Part shown: one piece after another, positions 44,377-53,323 of the stretch
Position numbering within the stretch: position 1 is the first letter of the stretch
Layout of the letters: every line of letters begins with the position of its first letter
NCBI RefSeq assembly: GCF_014201375.1
Contig: NZ_JACHDZ010000001.1
Location: 971,206 to 1,035,205 of the forward strand
Reading direction: 5' to 3'
Origin: Tunturiibacter empetritectus
GTDB taxonomy: Bacteria; Acidobacteriota; Terriglobia; Terriglobales; Acidobacteriaceae
DNA length: 64,000 bases
Made by a program: the position numbers and the translations under genes
Notes under the pieces: generated by a model
The model's input: only the letters and a program-made list of their open reading frames with translations
Database searches by the model: none
Told to the model about the DNA's origin: nothing

Positions 44377-46449
44377 TTAGACTTCGTGGCTTAGCCTTAG
44401 CGCGAACGCTTGAAGTTCTTCGAAACGCGCGATCGTGTTATGAGAATATTCCTCGTAGCGCGGGTCATTAAGTATCGCTGGAGGTAGGAGAGTGGTCGCG
44501 GGAGCCATTACGGGGACCGTCTTTTTCACAACTCCTACGGCCAGCTCATCAAGATGCTCCGCTAGTCTTCGGCGCATTTCGATCAGGTCTGGTTCAGTGA
44601 GAAAGTCTTTGTCTTCTTTGCTGTAGAGAACCGCAAACTGATTCCAAAAGAGCGTTCCTACAGTGAGAGAGGTTCGGAGAATCATCTCGCTTGAGTGGAC
44701 ATGGCTTTCCCGATCTACACCGAATTCGTAATCTACAGCGTCGTTCATGGATCGAAGCGCTACGACGGTCTTGCCGACCTGATCCCGCAGGGCATCCGCT
44801 TGTTGAAGCAGATCTTTCCGGTCGGGACCAGGTTCGATGAGACGGAGGAAACTCGCGACGGTCTTGAGAGCGCCTGCAAGGCTCTGACGCATGACTGTGA
44901 CCGTGCGCACGGGCCAGATCTGATCGAAGACAAACCACATGACCAGAAGTGCGAGGAGTATGCCCACAAAACGGTCCCGTGCGGGTGCGAGTTCAGTCGG
45001 AGCACTAAGATCTTCAAACGCCACAAGGTAAAACGCAAACACCATCTGTAAGCCTACATAATTGAATCTTGGGCCCGAGGCTGTCCAGGCTCCGATAAAT
45101 GCAACGAATCCAATGAGTATGACCAGCGAGGTGATCGAATCCATATGTGGAAAGAGAAGAGAGATCGCTCCAAGGCCAAGGAGGAGACCGCCAACGATCG
45201 AACCCAGGAGACGGAAGAGGAGTCTTTGTTTTATTGCGCCGCTGCTGCTCAGGCCAGTGACCATAACGGTAATTACTGCAGTCGAGATTCCGGGCCAATC
45301 CACGGCGTTGTAGACGATATAACAGACGGTTGCGCAGAGGCTAATTTTCAACCCAAATGCCAGCGTGTCGCTTCTGCCAACCGCTCCTGGAATGAAAAAG
45401 GGCGCTTTTGTTACGGGCATCGCAACCAACTCTTTGTTGCCCATTTCGGCGGCATCGGAAGGCATTGTCAGAGCAAGATGAAGGGCAGCTTCGACTCGAT
45501 CCAGCAATGTCACACTACTCTCGGGCATGAATCGCAGGCGCTTTTCAACCTTTGGGATGAAAAGCGGAATCAACTCACGACACTGTTCCGCGATAATGCC
45601 GCAGCGTCGCCTTAGCTCCGGACTATCTTCATTGGTATTTTGCAAGCCGAACGCGGCGGAGACATCCATGATTTGAGCGATCATCGTGATGCGCAAGCGT
45701 GTTCCCGGAGGGAGGGTTCCGGCGTCGAGATCTCGCTCCGCGATTTTGTTGTATAGCTCCAGCATCCCAGTTGAACCGGCTGTCGCGAGGCGAGAGACAG
45801 GAATCGCTGCTGCGGTTCGTTCCTCTGGGGTCCCACCTTGAGCGTAAACAGTGAACATCTTCTCCACAGCCTGGTATCGGATCTTGCGCTGTGCTTCTAA
45901 TTTCTTCGCTGGGTCGCGATCCCCGAAGAGGTACTCCACCAGAACGGAAACGCCGATTGAAACTGCAAGCGTCGCAATCAGCCAGAGCGCGCCTTTGACC
46001 AAACTGTCCGCAGGCGCATGCTTCTCCCAATTCCCAATCACGGTACAGAAGATGAGCCCCCAGGTCGATCCGAGAGTCGGAAAGTTGGTAGAGGCCACGA
46101 GCACACCCGCAATGAAGGTAACGATAGTGACGCTCAGTACGCGGGCCATCGGATCGTTGTCGCTGAGAATGACCACCCCGAGCTCAACAGCAACCGCAAG
46201 AGCAACGGTGAGCAACGAAATCAGACCGGTTCGAAAAGAAATTGTGGGGCTGTCTCGTCCGACGAGGAAGATGAAATACATGCCGATGTAAATCGACGGC
46301 ATCTGCCAGACGTTCATGAGGATCAGAGAGATTACGGTCGCAAGTACGATATGGAGAGAGCTGTTGAGCCGCCCAGGCGTGGGTTGTAGATCCTCCCAGA
46401 ACTTTCGCCCTAGAGACGAGATCGTCCCGAAGAAAGATGTCTCCACCAT
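44377..46449 (-). CDS. FUSC-family inner-membrane transporter (MdtO/AaeB-like)
   Basis: A 690-residue membrane protein with two blocks of hydrophobic helices (about 25-180 and 365-520), separated and followed by cytosolic parts, as in fusaric-acid-resistance and aromatic-acid exporters. SLHIVLATVISLILMNVWQMPSIYIGMYFIFLV starts the first block; the second contains VDWPGISTAVITVMVTGL. It starts 3 bp after the HlyD gene ends. With HlyD, YtcA and TolC genes it forms a tripartite pump. Likely substrates are aromatic acids or antibiotics (family-based). Confidence 0.9.
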   Translation of the reverse strand: MVETSFFGTISSLGRKFWEDLQPTPGRLNSSLHIVLATVISLILMNVWQMPSIYIGMYFIFLVGRDSPTISFRTGLISLLTVALAVAVELGVVILSDNDPMARVLSVTIVTFIAGVLVASTNFPTLGSTWGLIFCTVIGNWEKHAPADSLVKGALWLIATLAVSIGVSVLVEYLFGDRDPAKKLEAQRKIRYQAVEKMFTVYAQGGTPEERTAAAIPVSRLATAGSTGMLELYNKIAERDLDAGTLPPGTRLRITMIAQIMDVSAAFGLQNTNEDSPELRRRCGIIAEQCRELIPLFIPKVEKRLRFMPESSVTLLDRVEAALHLALTMPSDAAEMGNKELVAMPVTKAPFFIPGAVGRSDTLAFGLKISLCATVCYIVYNAVDWPGISTAVITVMVTGLSSSGAIKQRLLFRLLGSIVGGLLLGLGAISLLFPHMDSITSLVILIGFVAFIGAWTASGPRFNYVGLQMVFAFYLVAFEDLSAPTELAPARDRFVGILLALLVMWFVFDQIWPVRTVTVMRQSLAGALKTVASFLRLIEPGPDRKDLLQQADALRDQVGKTVVALRSMNDAVDYEFGVDRESHVHSSEMILRTSLTVGTLFWNQFAVLYSKEDKDFLTEPDLIEMRRRLAEHLDELAVGVVKKTVPVMAPATTLLPPAILNDPRYEEYSHNTIARFEELQAFALRLSHEV

Positions 46450-46452
46450 CTG

Positions 46453-47652
46453 CTATCTCACGACCGTCACTGCGGTAGCGCCGATGCGAAACAGATCCGG
46501 ATCGGGATCTTTCACCCGAACACGAACAGGGAACCGCGTGGAGAGATGAACCCAGTTCAAGGTACGCTCGATGTTGGGTAGTCCGCCGGTTACGCTTCCA
46601 TCTTCTGGAAAGACGCCATATCCGATACTCTCGACAACGCCATTGAATCGTCGGTCAGGATGCCCCATCAGATAAACATCCACATGCGATCCGATGCCAA
46701 TGTTCTTCACTTTCGCCTCACGATAGTTTGCGACAACCCACCACGTCCGTGTGTCTATTAACGTGAACAGGGGGGCGCCGGGACGCGCGTACTCGCCCAC
46801 AGAGATATTCATGTTGGTGACATAGGCATTGAAGGGAGCAACGACGCGGCAACGCTCAAGATCGAGTCTTGCGCTGTCGACCTTGGCTGCCCTTCCCGGT
46901 CGCTCGGACATCAGCGTGTCAACCGTGTCGATCGTATGGATGGCCTGACCCAGCTTCGCCTGGGACTCGGCTGCCGCGGAGTCCGCCTCTTCTTGACGCA
47001 GGATCGATTGGGCGAGCTGAGCTTGTGACTGTTCGAGCGCAGCCTGCGCTTCGTCGTAGTTTCCTTGTGCTACGCGTACCGCAGTATTGGCTTGATCGAT
47101 CTGCTCCACGGTTACATATTGTTTTTTGAGCAGCGGTTCGATGCGATGCAGATCATTGGTAGCCAGCTTCAACTGAGCCTCTGTAGCCGCAACCGACGCT
47201 TGAGCCCGGGAGACGGTGGCCTTTGCCACATCGATGCTGCTGCCTGCAGTTTTGATACCGGTTTTGGAGCTGTGGACGCCCGCAACGGCAGCTTCGGCGG
47301 CACTGCTCTGGGCGGCGATTCTTCGTTTCGCATCGATGATCTGCTGCTCCAGTGCCTCCTGATCCGATAGCGCCTGCGCTAAGGCGTACTCATAGGGACG
47401 AGGGTCGATAAAAAACAGGAGGTCGCCTTTCATTACGAAGGCGTTGTCTTTTACCGGCAGCTCGACCAATCTGCCGCTCACTTCCGGAGCAATCTCGATG
47501 TAATTTGCTCTCACGCTGGCATCGTCAGTTCGTGGATGCAGGTCAGTTTGCAGGATGACAACTGCTAGAGCGACAATTGCGGACGCAACAACACCGATAG
47601 CGATCCTGCGGCCAATCTGCTTGCGGTTGAGAGCTTCGGGTGCCTGTTCCAT
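46453..47652 (-). CDS. HlyD/EmrA-type membrane-fusion protein (MdtN-like)
   Basis: A 399-residue periplasmic adaptor. One N-terminal membrane helix (IAIGVVASAIVALAVVILQT), a biotinyl-lipoyl-like motif (IEIAPEVSGRLVELPVKDNAFVMKGDLLFFIDPRPYEYAL), a long helical hairpin (about 95-230) and a beta-barrel region (RCRVVAPFNAYVTNMNISVGEYARPGAPLFTLIDTRTWWVVANYREAKV). GGGAGG, overlapping the preceding stop, precedes the ATG. It bridges the FUSC transporter and TolC. Confidence 0.93.
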   Translation of the reverse strand: MEQAPEALNRKQIGRRIAIGVVASAIVALAVVILQTDLHPRTDDASVRANYIEIAPEVSGRLVELPVKDNAFVMKGDLLFFIDPRPYEYALAQALSDQEALEQQIIDAKRRIAAQSSAAEAAVAGVHSSKTGIKTAGSSIDVAKATVSRAQASVAATEAQLKLATNDLHRIEPLLKKQYVTVEQIDQANTAVRVAQGNYDEAQAALEQSQAQLAQSILRQEEADSAAAESQAKLGQAIHTIDTVDTLMSERPGRAAKVDSARLDLERCRVVAPFNAYVTNMNISVGEYARPGAPLFTLIDTRTWWVVANYREAKVKNIGIGSHVDVYLMGHPDRRFNGVVESIGYGVFPEDGSVTGGLPNIERTLNWVHLSTRFPVRVRVKDPDPDLFRIGATAVTVVR

Positions 47653-47661
47653 TTGTCCTCC

Positions 47662-47928
47662 CTACCGGAAAAAAATCAGCCAAAGCAGGCTTGTGAAAAG
47701 TACGACGACGCTGGGGTAAAAGAGCGCGACCGGCCCAACCTCAGAGTCCAACTTGAATCGAACCAAGAAGTAACGTACGACGAACGCGAGGATTACCGCA
47801 ATGGACAAACAGAGCATCCAGACCGGAAAAAAGGAACCGATAATGTCAATGGAGGGCGCGTGATCGCAACCAGAGCACAGCAGGCATAGAGCGAAGAGGC
47901 AGGCCGAACGTTTTCTTCTCATGGTCAT
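47662..47928 (-). CDS. YtcA-family small lipoprotein-like membrane protein
   Basis: An 88-residue protein with a basic start (MTMRRKRS), a hydrophobic segment ending CSGC (lipobox-like; the -3 position is Cys, which is atypical), the motif SIDIIGSFFPVWMLC and a second membrane helix near the C-terminus (VALFYPSVVVLFTSLLWLIFF). This matches YtcA, encoded next to mdtNOP in E. coli. Its start overlaps the TolC stop by one base (TGATG), giving translational coupling, and HlyD follows after 9 bp. Role in the pump is unknown. Confidence 0.8.
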   Translation of the reverse strand: MTMRRKRSACLFALCLLCSGCDHAPSIDIIGSFFPVWMLCLSIAVILAFVVRYFLVRFKLDSEVGPVALFYPSVVVLFTSLLWLIFFR

Positions 47929-49418
47929 CACTTCTGGCCATCCTGTGTATGTGATTTCGTTGCGGCTGGCTTGGTTCTCAGCAGGTTTCCGGTTACAAAC
48001 TCGAGATCGACTGCCTCCAGAAGTAACTTGGAGCGTGCCGAGACACCGGAGAGTCGAGCCTGTGCCAACTGTCTTTCGGCAGTGACCACATCGATCAAAT
48101 TCTTCACCCCATATTGATAAGCTTCGAGCGAAGCGGAGTAGGAGGTACCCGCGGAGTCGAGCAGGGCGACCGCTGCCTGCTCCTGCCTCAGCGCAGTACG
48201 AAACGCGATAAATGCTGTCCAGACTTCGCGCGTTGCCTGATCGTGTTTCGCCGTCATTACGTCCTGCGCCTCGCGTCTCTTTGATTCGGCAATGGCCACT
48301 CCGTTCTTGCGAGCTCCGCCGTCGAAGATCCGCCACTCTACTCCCAGCTCGGCCGACCAGGTAGATACGTTTGCATGGCCAAGTTCACCGCTGTCCGACG
48401 TCGGCCACACTGCGGTCTGCGCGGCAGATCCCGATAGAACGATCTTTGGACGATACTCCGCTTTGGCTGCCCTCACCTGATCATCGGCCGCGCGAATTTC
48501 GGCCGCTTGAGCCATCAGGTCAGGACGATCCGATAGGGCTCGATCGATGAGTTCATCGATGGAAAGGGTAAGCGATTCGGGCAGCGAGGCATCTTTTTGC
48601 GCATCGATGGTGATGTCCGGAGAAGGTTCGACACCTATCGCTTCGGTAAGCGTTACTCGCGAGATTTTTTCATCGCCATCCGCAGACTCCAGATCAAACA
48701 CAGCCTGCGAGGTCTCAGCGCGGGCGTTGAGCACGTCCGGCAAGGTGGAGCGCCCATTTGCCAACTGATCTTCGGCGGCATCCTGTGTGGTCTGCGCGGT
48801 CTTAAGCGTCTCCTGCGCCGCCTGCAGCCGTTCCTGAGCGGTGAGCAGCTTGTAGTATTCGCTGGCGACCTGAAAAGCAACCTCCTGATTTGCCTGGATG
48901 AAGTTAGCTCCGGCGGCTAGTTTTTCGGCTTTCGCGCCGTCGACCGTGGCCTCTCGTTTGCCGAAGTCGAAGAGCAGATACTGCAGCGTGATCTCGGGCT
49001 GGACCAGGGGAATCTCAACCGTCGAATATCCGCGCGGTAACAGCGACTCCGGAAAAGGGGAGATCGTTCGTTGGTCCGCGAATACGGCAAGGCCAGCCAG
49101 CACCGGGTAGTAGGCACTCTTCTCGATGCCGAGCTGTTCGGCCTTCTGCTTGGCTTGCTCCCACACGATTCGGGTGCGCGGGTTATTCCGTTCTGCAATG
49201 TCGATCAACTCGGCGAGCGTGTAGACCCGTTTAGGATCGAGTGTCGCAACTTTTACCGACGGAATGGCGTGAGCGGCACACTCCGCTGCAGATCGTGGCG
49301 TCGATGCTGTTCCCGCACACTGGGTAAGCCCACTTTGTGTTGTCCAGGGGCACACCAACGAAAACAAAAACGCCAGCCTGAGAACAGATTTATAAAGAAG
49401 GTGCGTCGTGTCTTTCAT
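47928..49418 (-). CDS. TolC-family outer-membrane efflux protein (MdtP-like)
   Basis: A 496-residue outer-membrane factor. Signal peptide (LLYKSVLRLAFLFSLVCPWTTQ), then two OEP repeats rich in long helices: YTLAELIDIAERNNPRTRIVWEQAKQKAEQLGIEKSAYYPVLAG and LSIDELIDRALSDRPDLMAQAAEIRAADDQVRAAKAEYRPKI. First gene of the tolC-ytcA-hlyD-fusC operon. The ATG at 49418 gives a normal signal peptide; a TTG at 49472 would extend it by 18 residues. No strong Shine-Dalgarno is visible. Confidence 0.9.
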   Translation of the reverse strand: MKDTTHLLYKSVLRLAFLFSLVCPWTTQSGLTQCAGTASTPRSAAECAAHAIPSVKVATLDPKRVYTLAELIDIAERNNPRTRIVWEQAKQKAEQLGIEKSAYYPVLAGLAVFADQRTISPFPESLLPRGYSTVEIPLVQPEITLQYLLFDFGKREATVDGAKAEKLAAGANFIQANQEVAFQVASEYYKLLTAQERLQAAQETLKTAQTTQDAAEDQLANGRSTLPDVLNARAETSQAVFDLESADGDEKISRVTLTEAIGVEPSPDITIDAQKDASLPESLTLSIDELIDRALSDRPDLMAQAAEIRAADDQVRAAKAEYRPKIVLSGSAAQTAVWPTSDSGELGHANVSTWSAELGVEWRIFDGGARKNGVAIAESKRREAQDVMTAKHDQATREVWTAFIAFRTALRQEQAAVALLDSAGTSYSASLEAYQYGVKNLIDVVTAERQLAQARLSGVSARSKLLLEAVDLEFVTGNLLRTKPAATKSHTQDGQK

Positions 49419-49530
49419 CTGAGAATGGTCAAGTCTACCAGTTCGTTCCCGACGGAGAGATTGTAATTCCAATCAGGACAAGAGGAAGAGACTGCGCGAG
49501 ACGCCGACCAGAGCCGACCCATTCAACGAC

Positions 49531-50136
49531 TCATCCGAGCGACCGGCGCAGCACAGTTCTGGCTCGCAGCAATCGTGATTTTGTGGCGGCTACGGAGATT
49601 CCAGCGATCTCCGCGATCTCTTTGATGGAAGAGTCGTGCACTTGCTGAATTTCCACGATGGTGCGGAGCGCTGGTCTCAGCCGATGGATGGCACGCTTTA
49701 GATGGTGCTCTCTCTCAGATCTCGCATAGTGCTCTTCCGTGTTGATCCGACGGTCCGCCACCTCCCAATGCTGCCACGACTCGCCTTCCGCTCCTCCGTC
49801 CATCGAGATCTCCGGATGTGCGCGCTTTCGGCGCAAGATCATCAACGCAGAGTTGATGGCAATTCGCGTCAGCCACGTGGAAAAACTCGACCTGCCGTCG
49901 AAGTTCTTCAGGTGAACAAAAGCCTTCAGGAAAGCGTCTTGAAGTGCATCTTCCGCGTCCTGGCGATTTCTTGTGATCCGATACATCGTGCTGAAGGTTT
50001 TCTTTGAGTGGCGATTCCAGAGCTCGGAGAAGGCCAGATGCTCGCCGGTCTTCGCTGCGGCGACCAGCATTTCATCATTCGAGGTCTCGAGAATCGCTTG
50101 CACGCTGATGGTGCCTGTTGAAAAGTATGAGTCCAT
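49531..50136 (-). CDS. ECF-type RNA polymerase sigma factor
   Basis: A 201-residue group-4 sigma factor. Region 2 (AFSELWNRHSKKTFSTMYRITRNRQDAEDALQDAFLKAFVHLKNFDGRSSFSTWLTRIAINSALMILRRKR) and region 4 (LRTIVEIQQVHDSSIKEIAEIAGISVAATKSRLLRARTVLRRSL) are intact. No anti-sigma factor gene adjoins. It lies 112 bp upstream of the efflux operon on the same strand and may be co-transcribed with or control it (inference). Confidence 0.93.
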   Translation of the reverse strand: MDSYFSTGTISVQAILETSNDEMLVAAAKTGEHLAFSELWNRHSKKTFSTMYRITRNRQDAEDALQDAFLKAFVHLKNFDGRSSFSTWLTRIAINSALMILRRKRAHPEISMDGGAEGESWQHWEVADRRINTEEHYARSEREHHLKRAIHRLRPALRTIVEIQQVHDSSIKEIAEIAGISVAATKSRLLRARTVLRRSLG

Positions 50137-50482
50137 TGAAGGAGCCTTTCTGGAATGGATTCCGTTCGGTTGAGAATTAAGATCAAACTCCGCATCAATT
50201 AAAGGACTGGCTATGCTCTGAATTCAGATATTGAAGAAAGTTGCTCAATGAATTCTCGAATTGCTTCTAGGATTTGATTTCGATTCGCGAAGGAGATTGG
50301 CCTTTGAGATTTATACCTTCGCGAATTGGCTGCTGAAGATCTTCTTTAAGCTAAGGTGGAAACCAAAGGCTCGCTAGACTAAATCGTGCTTCTCTTGAGG
50401 CACTCTTTCGAGGGGGAAAAGGATATCCCCAGGGGGATCTTAGCTCGTTGTGAAGGCTGTGCTTGCTACCCCAACTATTGGT
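50137..50482. other. Intergenic region upstream of the sigma factor
   Basis: 346 bp without a supported gene, AT-rich near 50220-50300, which should hold the sigma-factor promoter (minus strand). I see no convincing regulatory site. Confidence 0.4.
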
Positions 50483-50851
50483 TTAGTCGCCGCTCAGAGT
50501 TTTGTCGGAGGACGAAACCACCAGCCGTCTTCCAAACATGCGCGCGTCCAGGGAATAGGCTCCTGGCCCTAACAGCCCGAGAGAAGCAGCAACCAGAATG
50601 GATGAGATGAGAGGAATGAAGGTGAGTTCCTTCAAGTCGAGCAGCATCGCTACACCAATCAGGCAGCATGCGATGGAAGACACGGGGGTGAATAGCCCAA
50701 GACAGATTGAGACACCGAGCAAACCCACGCCGGTGGACACCCAAATGTGAGCGGCTGGGTTTCCCTGGGGCATTACTTGTGTGAAAAGCGTTGCAGCCAC
50801 AGAGACACGCAGAAGAATCAAAGCAACGCCCGCCGCTCCCGTCGGGAACAT
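50483..50851 (-). CDS. DoxX-like small membrane protein
   Basis: A 122-residue protein with four hydrophobic helices (GAAGVALILLRVSVAATLF, HIWVSTGVGLLGVSICLGLF, SIACCLIGVAMLLDL, FIPLISSILVAASLGLLGPGAYSLDARMFGRR). The ending LGPGAYSLDARMFGRR is characteristic of DoxX-like proteins. The ATG at 50851 is chosen; a TTG 18 codons upstream is possible. Function unknown, inner membrane. Divergent from the response regulator. Confidence 0.75.
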   Translation of the reverse strand: MFPTGAAGVALILLRVSVAATLFTQVMPQGNPAAHIWVSTGVGLLGVSICLGLFTPVSSIACCLIGVAMLLDLKELTFIPLISSILVAASLGLLGPGAYSLDARMFGRRLVVSSSDKTLSGD

Positions 50852-51144
50852 CGAAAAGAGTCTCTGCACGGTGGTGAGGATAGCCTGTCGGCAGAAGACC
50901 GGCAAACCCGAAGAGAGGGTAGAAAGAGTAATACTTTTGGGGGGGTGACTTCCTTTTGCTCGTCTGGTTCTGTCCTCGAAGGGTGTGGAGAATTTTAGCG
51001 GGACGGATTTGAAGTTTGATGCGACTACAACTCATAAGTGGAGATAGAATGAGTGACGTCCACCACCGAATCAAATCGGCGATGCCCAGGAGTTCTGCAT
51101 CTGTGCAGTTCTGCGGAAGATCCGACCAGGCCAGAAGGATCGCA

Positions 51145-51774
51145 ATGAGTGAGATACGTACCATCAGAGTGCTTACGGTCGACGATCATCCCCTCCTCCG
51201 CACCGGGATCTCGGGCGCTATCAACGCGCAGACCGATATGTCCGTCGTAGCCGAAGCTGCGGATGGCGAAGAGGCGATTGCATCGTTTCGACTGCATCGC
51301 CCGGATGTAACCCTGATGGACATACGGATGCCCAAGACGAATGGCATCGACGCAATCTCAACCATTCGTAAGGAATTTCCCAACGCCCGCATCGTCGTCC
51401 TGACCACCTACGGAGGCGATATTCAGGCTCTTCGTGCCTTCAAGGCTGGGGCAGTCGGTTATCTGCTGAAGAGTATGCTGCGTACCGAGCTGATCGACAC
51501 CATACGGCTCGCTCATGCGGGCATGAGAAGGATCCCGCCCGAGATAGCCCAGGAGCTGGCAGAGCACGCCGGCGACGAGATCCTCACCACGCGAGAGATT
51601 GAGGTTTTGCGCGATGTCGCCAAGGGGAGTTCCAACAAGGTGATTGCATCGCGGCTCTCCATCTCCGAGCATACGGTCAAGGGACACCTCAAAAACATTC
51701 TTGCCAAGCTGGACGCAAGTGACCGGACGCATGCGGTGATGATCGCTCTCAAGCGCGGCTTTCTCGACATCTGA
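51145..51774 (+). CDS. NarL/FixJ-family response regulator (orphan)
   Basis: A 209-residue two-component regulator. Receiver domain: VLTVDDHPLLRTGISGAI, phosphoacceptor Asp in DVTLMDIRMPK, then LTTYGGD and KAGAVGYLLKSM. LuxR-type HTH: LTTREIEVLRDVAKGSSNKVIASRLSISEHTVKGHLKNILAKL. AAGG lies about 6 nt before the ATG. No kinase adjoins. A strikingly similar but broken regulator with kinase remnants lies at 58609-60137, on the other side of the metal-efflux operon. Confidence 0.93.
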   Translation: MSEIRTIRVLTVDDHPLLRTGISGAINAQTDMSVVAEAADGEEAIASFRLHRPDVTLMDIRMPKTNGIDAISTIRKEFPNARIVVLTTYGGDIQALRAFKAGAVGYLLKSMLRTELIDTIRLAHAGMRRIPPEIAQELAEHAGDEILTTREIEVLRDVAKGSSNKVIASRLSISEHTVKGHLKNILAKLDASDRTHAVMIALKRGFLDI

Positions 51775-52174
51775 TCTCGGTTCGGAAGCCGGATGGACGC
51801 GGTAAGAACGGGTGTTTTGGTCACGAATCTAGAGTTGTTCTGGGTGATACAGCAGTGGTGTGCGCGACGGGTCGACCGCGCAAATTCCAACCAGCGTCCT
51901 ACCATCGTTCTCATAGATCGAGCGTCTTTCTATCACATTCGATTTGCCTTATCGCTCAAGGCAGCTACCGAAACCGGGCCAACTGCAGTCAAAAAATTGA
52001 CGCGGGAATAGCAACCTAACGGTAGACTTCATATTAGACATGACGAGGGTGTCATGTTGTTACAGAGATGCGCTTTTATGGCTGATTCAAGCGTCGCTCA
52101 GATCGCGTGTATCGGATGATCTCTAAAATAGAAGAATCAACGCTTGATCCTATGGGGGATAACGAGTTTACGCG
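51775..52174. other. Intergenic region upstream of the metal-efflux operon
   Basis: 400 bp with no supported gene. It must include the czcBAC-like promoter. A 72-codon open frame at 51793 has no homology that I recognise and no good ribosome site. Confidence 0.4.
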
Positions 52175-53323
52175 ATGAGTTCAATCAGTTTCAGGCACCC
52201 TGCCCCTATGCTGTTCTGCTTCGGCGCCTGTCTCCTGGCAGGTTGCAGCGCAAAGCCGTCTGACCCCAAAAGCGAAGCTCCACCGGCTGCCGTCGTACAA
52301 CCCGACGCCGACCCGAATCTGGTTCATGTCGATCATCCCGATCAGTTCACGCTGACTGCGGCGACCGAATACGCTGCCACCTCCACTATCCAGGTCACTG
52401 GCACGGTAAATCCCGACATCTCCCGCACTATTCCGGTTATCTCGATAGCCTCCGGCCGTGTCGTCGAGGTGCACGCCCGCATTGGCGACTATGTTAAAAA
52501 AGGCCAGCTCCTGATGGACGTTCAGAGCACCGATGTCTCTGGTGCTTTTGGCTCGTACCTGAAGGCAGTGAACGATGAACGGCTCGCGAAGGTTCAGCTC
52601 GACCGGGCAAAGATCCTCAACGACAAAGGTGCCATTCCAAATAGTCAGGTTGAGGTTGCCCAGAACGCCGACGACGATGCGAAGGCCGCCCTCTCCGCCT
52701 CCGAAGAGCAGCTTCGTGTCCTTGGCGTCGACAAGAACCACCCTGCCGCAACGGTCAAGGTCTACGCTCCCTCCTCCGGCTTCATCATCGCCCAGAATGT
52801 CACCAACGCTGCGGCAGCCGGAGTCACCTACGCCGGCTCGGCCAATGCCTTCACCATCGCTGACCTATCGCACGTATGGATCATCTGCGACGTCTACGAG
52901 AACGATCTCCCCACGGTGCGTTTGGGTCAGAAGGCAGACATTCGCCTCACCGCCTACCCTGACCGCGTCCTCACTGGCGTAGTCAGCGATATCGGAGCTG
53001 TTCTCGATCCGCAGATTCGCACGGCGAAGATTCGCATTCAGGTTGAAAATCCCAACACGTTGATGCGCGTCGGCATGTTTGCCACCGCCACCATCCATGG
53101 CAAGACCGCGCAGACTCACGTGCAGGTCCCTGCAACGGCGGTGCTCCATCTGCATGACCGCGACTGGGTCTACACGCCCACTGGGGACGGTAAGTTCCGC
53201 CGGGTGCTGGTACGCGGCGGCGGGTCGCTGCCGGGCAATATGCAGGAGATCGTCTCCGGCCTTAACGCGGGCCAGCAGGTCGTCACCAACGCCCTCGCAC
53301 TGCAGAATACGGCGGATCAGTAA
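52175..53323 (+). CDS. RND efflux periplasmic adaptor (CzcB/CusB-like) lipoprotein
   Basis: A 382-residue membrane-fusion protein. Lipoprotein signal (MLFCFGACLLAGC|SAKPS, lipobox LLAGC). Barrel-sandwich hybrid (ISIASGRVVEVHARIGDYVKKGQLLMDVQS), helical hairpin (about 120-180) and beta-barrel region (AYPDRVLTGVVSDIGAVLDPQIRTAKIRIQVENPNTLMRVGMFATATI). First gene of an adaptor-pump-channel operon; its stop overlaps the pump start (TAATG). Probable role: divalent or monovalent metal export. Confidence 0.92.
   Translation: MSSISFRHPAPMLFCFGACLLAGCSAKPSDPKSEAPPAAVVQPDADPNLVHVDHPDQFTLTAATEYAATSTIQVTGTVNPDISRTIPVISIASGRVVEVHARIGDYVKKGQLLMDVQSTDVSGAFGSYLKAVNDERLAKVQLDRAKILNDKGAIPNSQVEVAQNADDDAKAALSASEEQLRVLGVDKNHPAATVKVYAPSSGFIIAQNVTNAAAAGVTYAGSANAFTIADLSHVWIICDVYENDLPTVRLGQKADIRLTAYPDRVLTGVVSDIGAVLDPQIRTAKIRIQVENPNTLMRVGMFATATIHGKTAQTHVQVPATAVLHLHDRDWVYTPTGDGKFRRVLVRGGGSLPGNMQEIVSGLNAGQQVVTNALALQNTADQ

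Noticed and set aside
51793..52011. A 72-codon plus-strand open frame after the response regulator
   Set aside because: No ribosome site, family resemblance or signal; probably chance.
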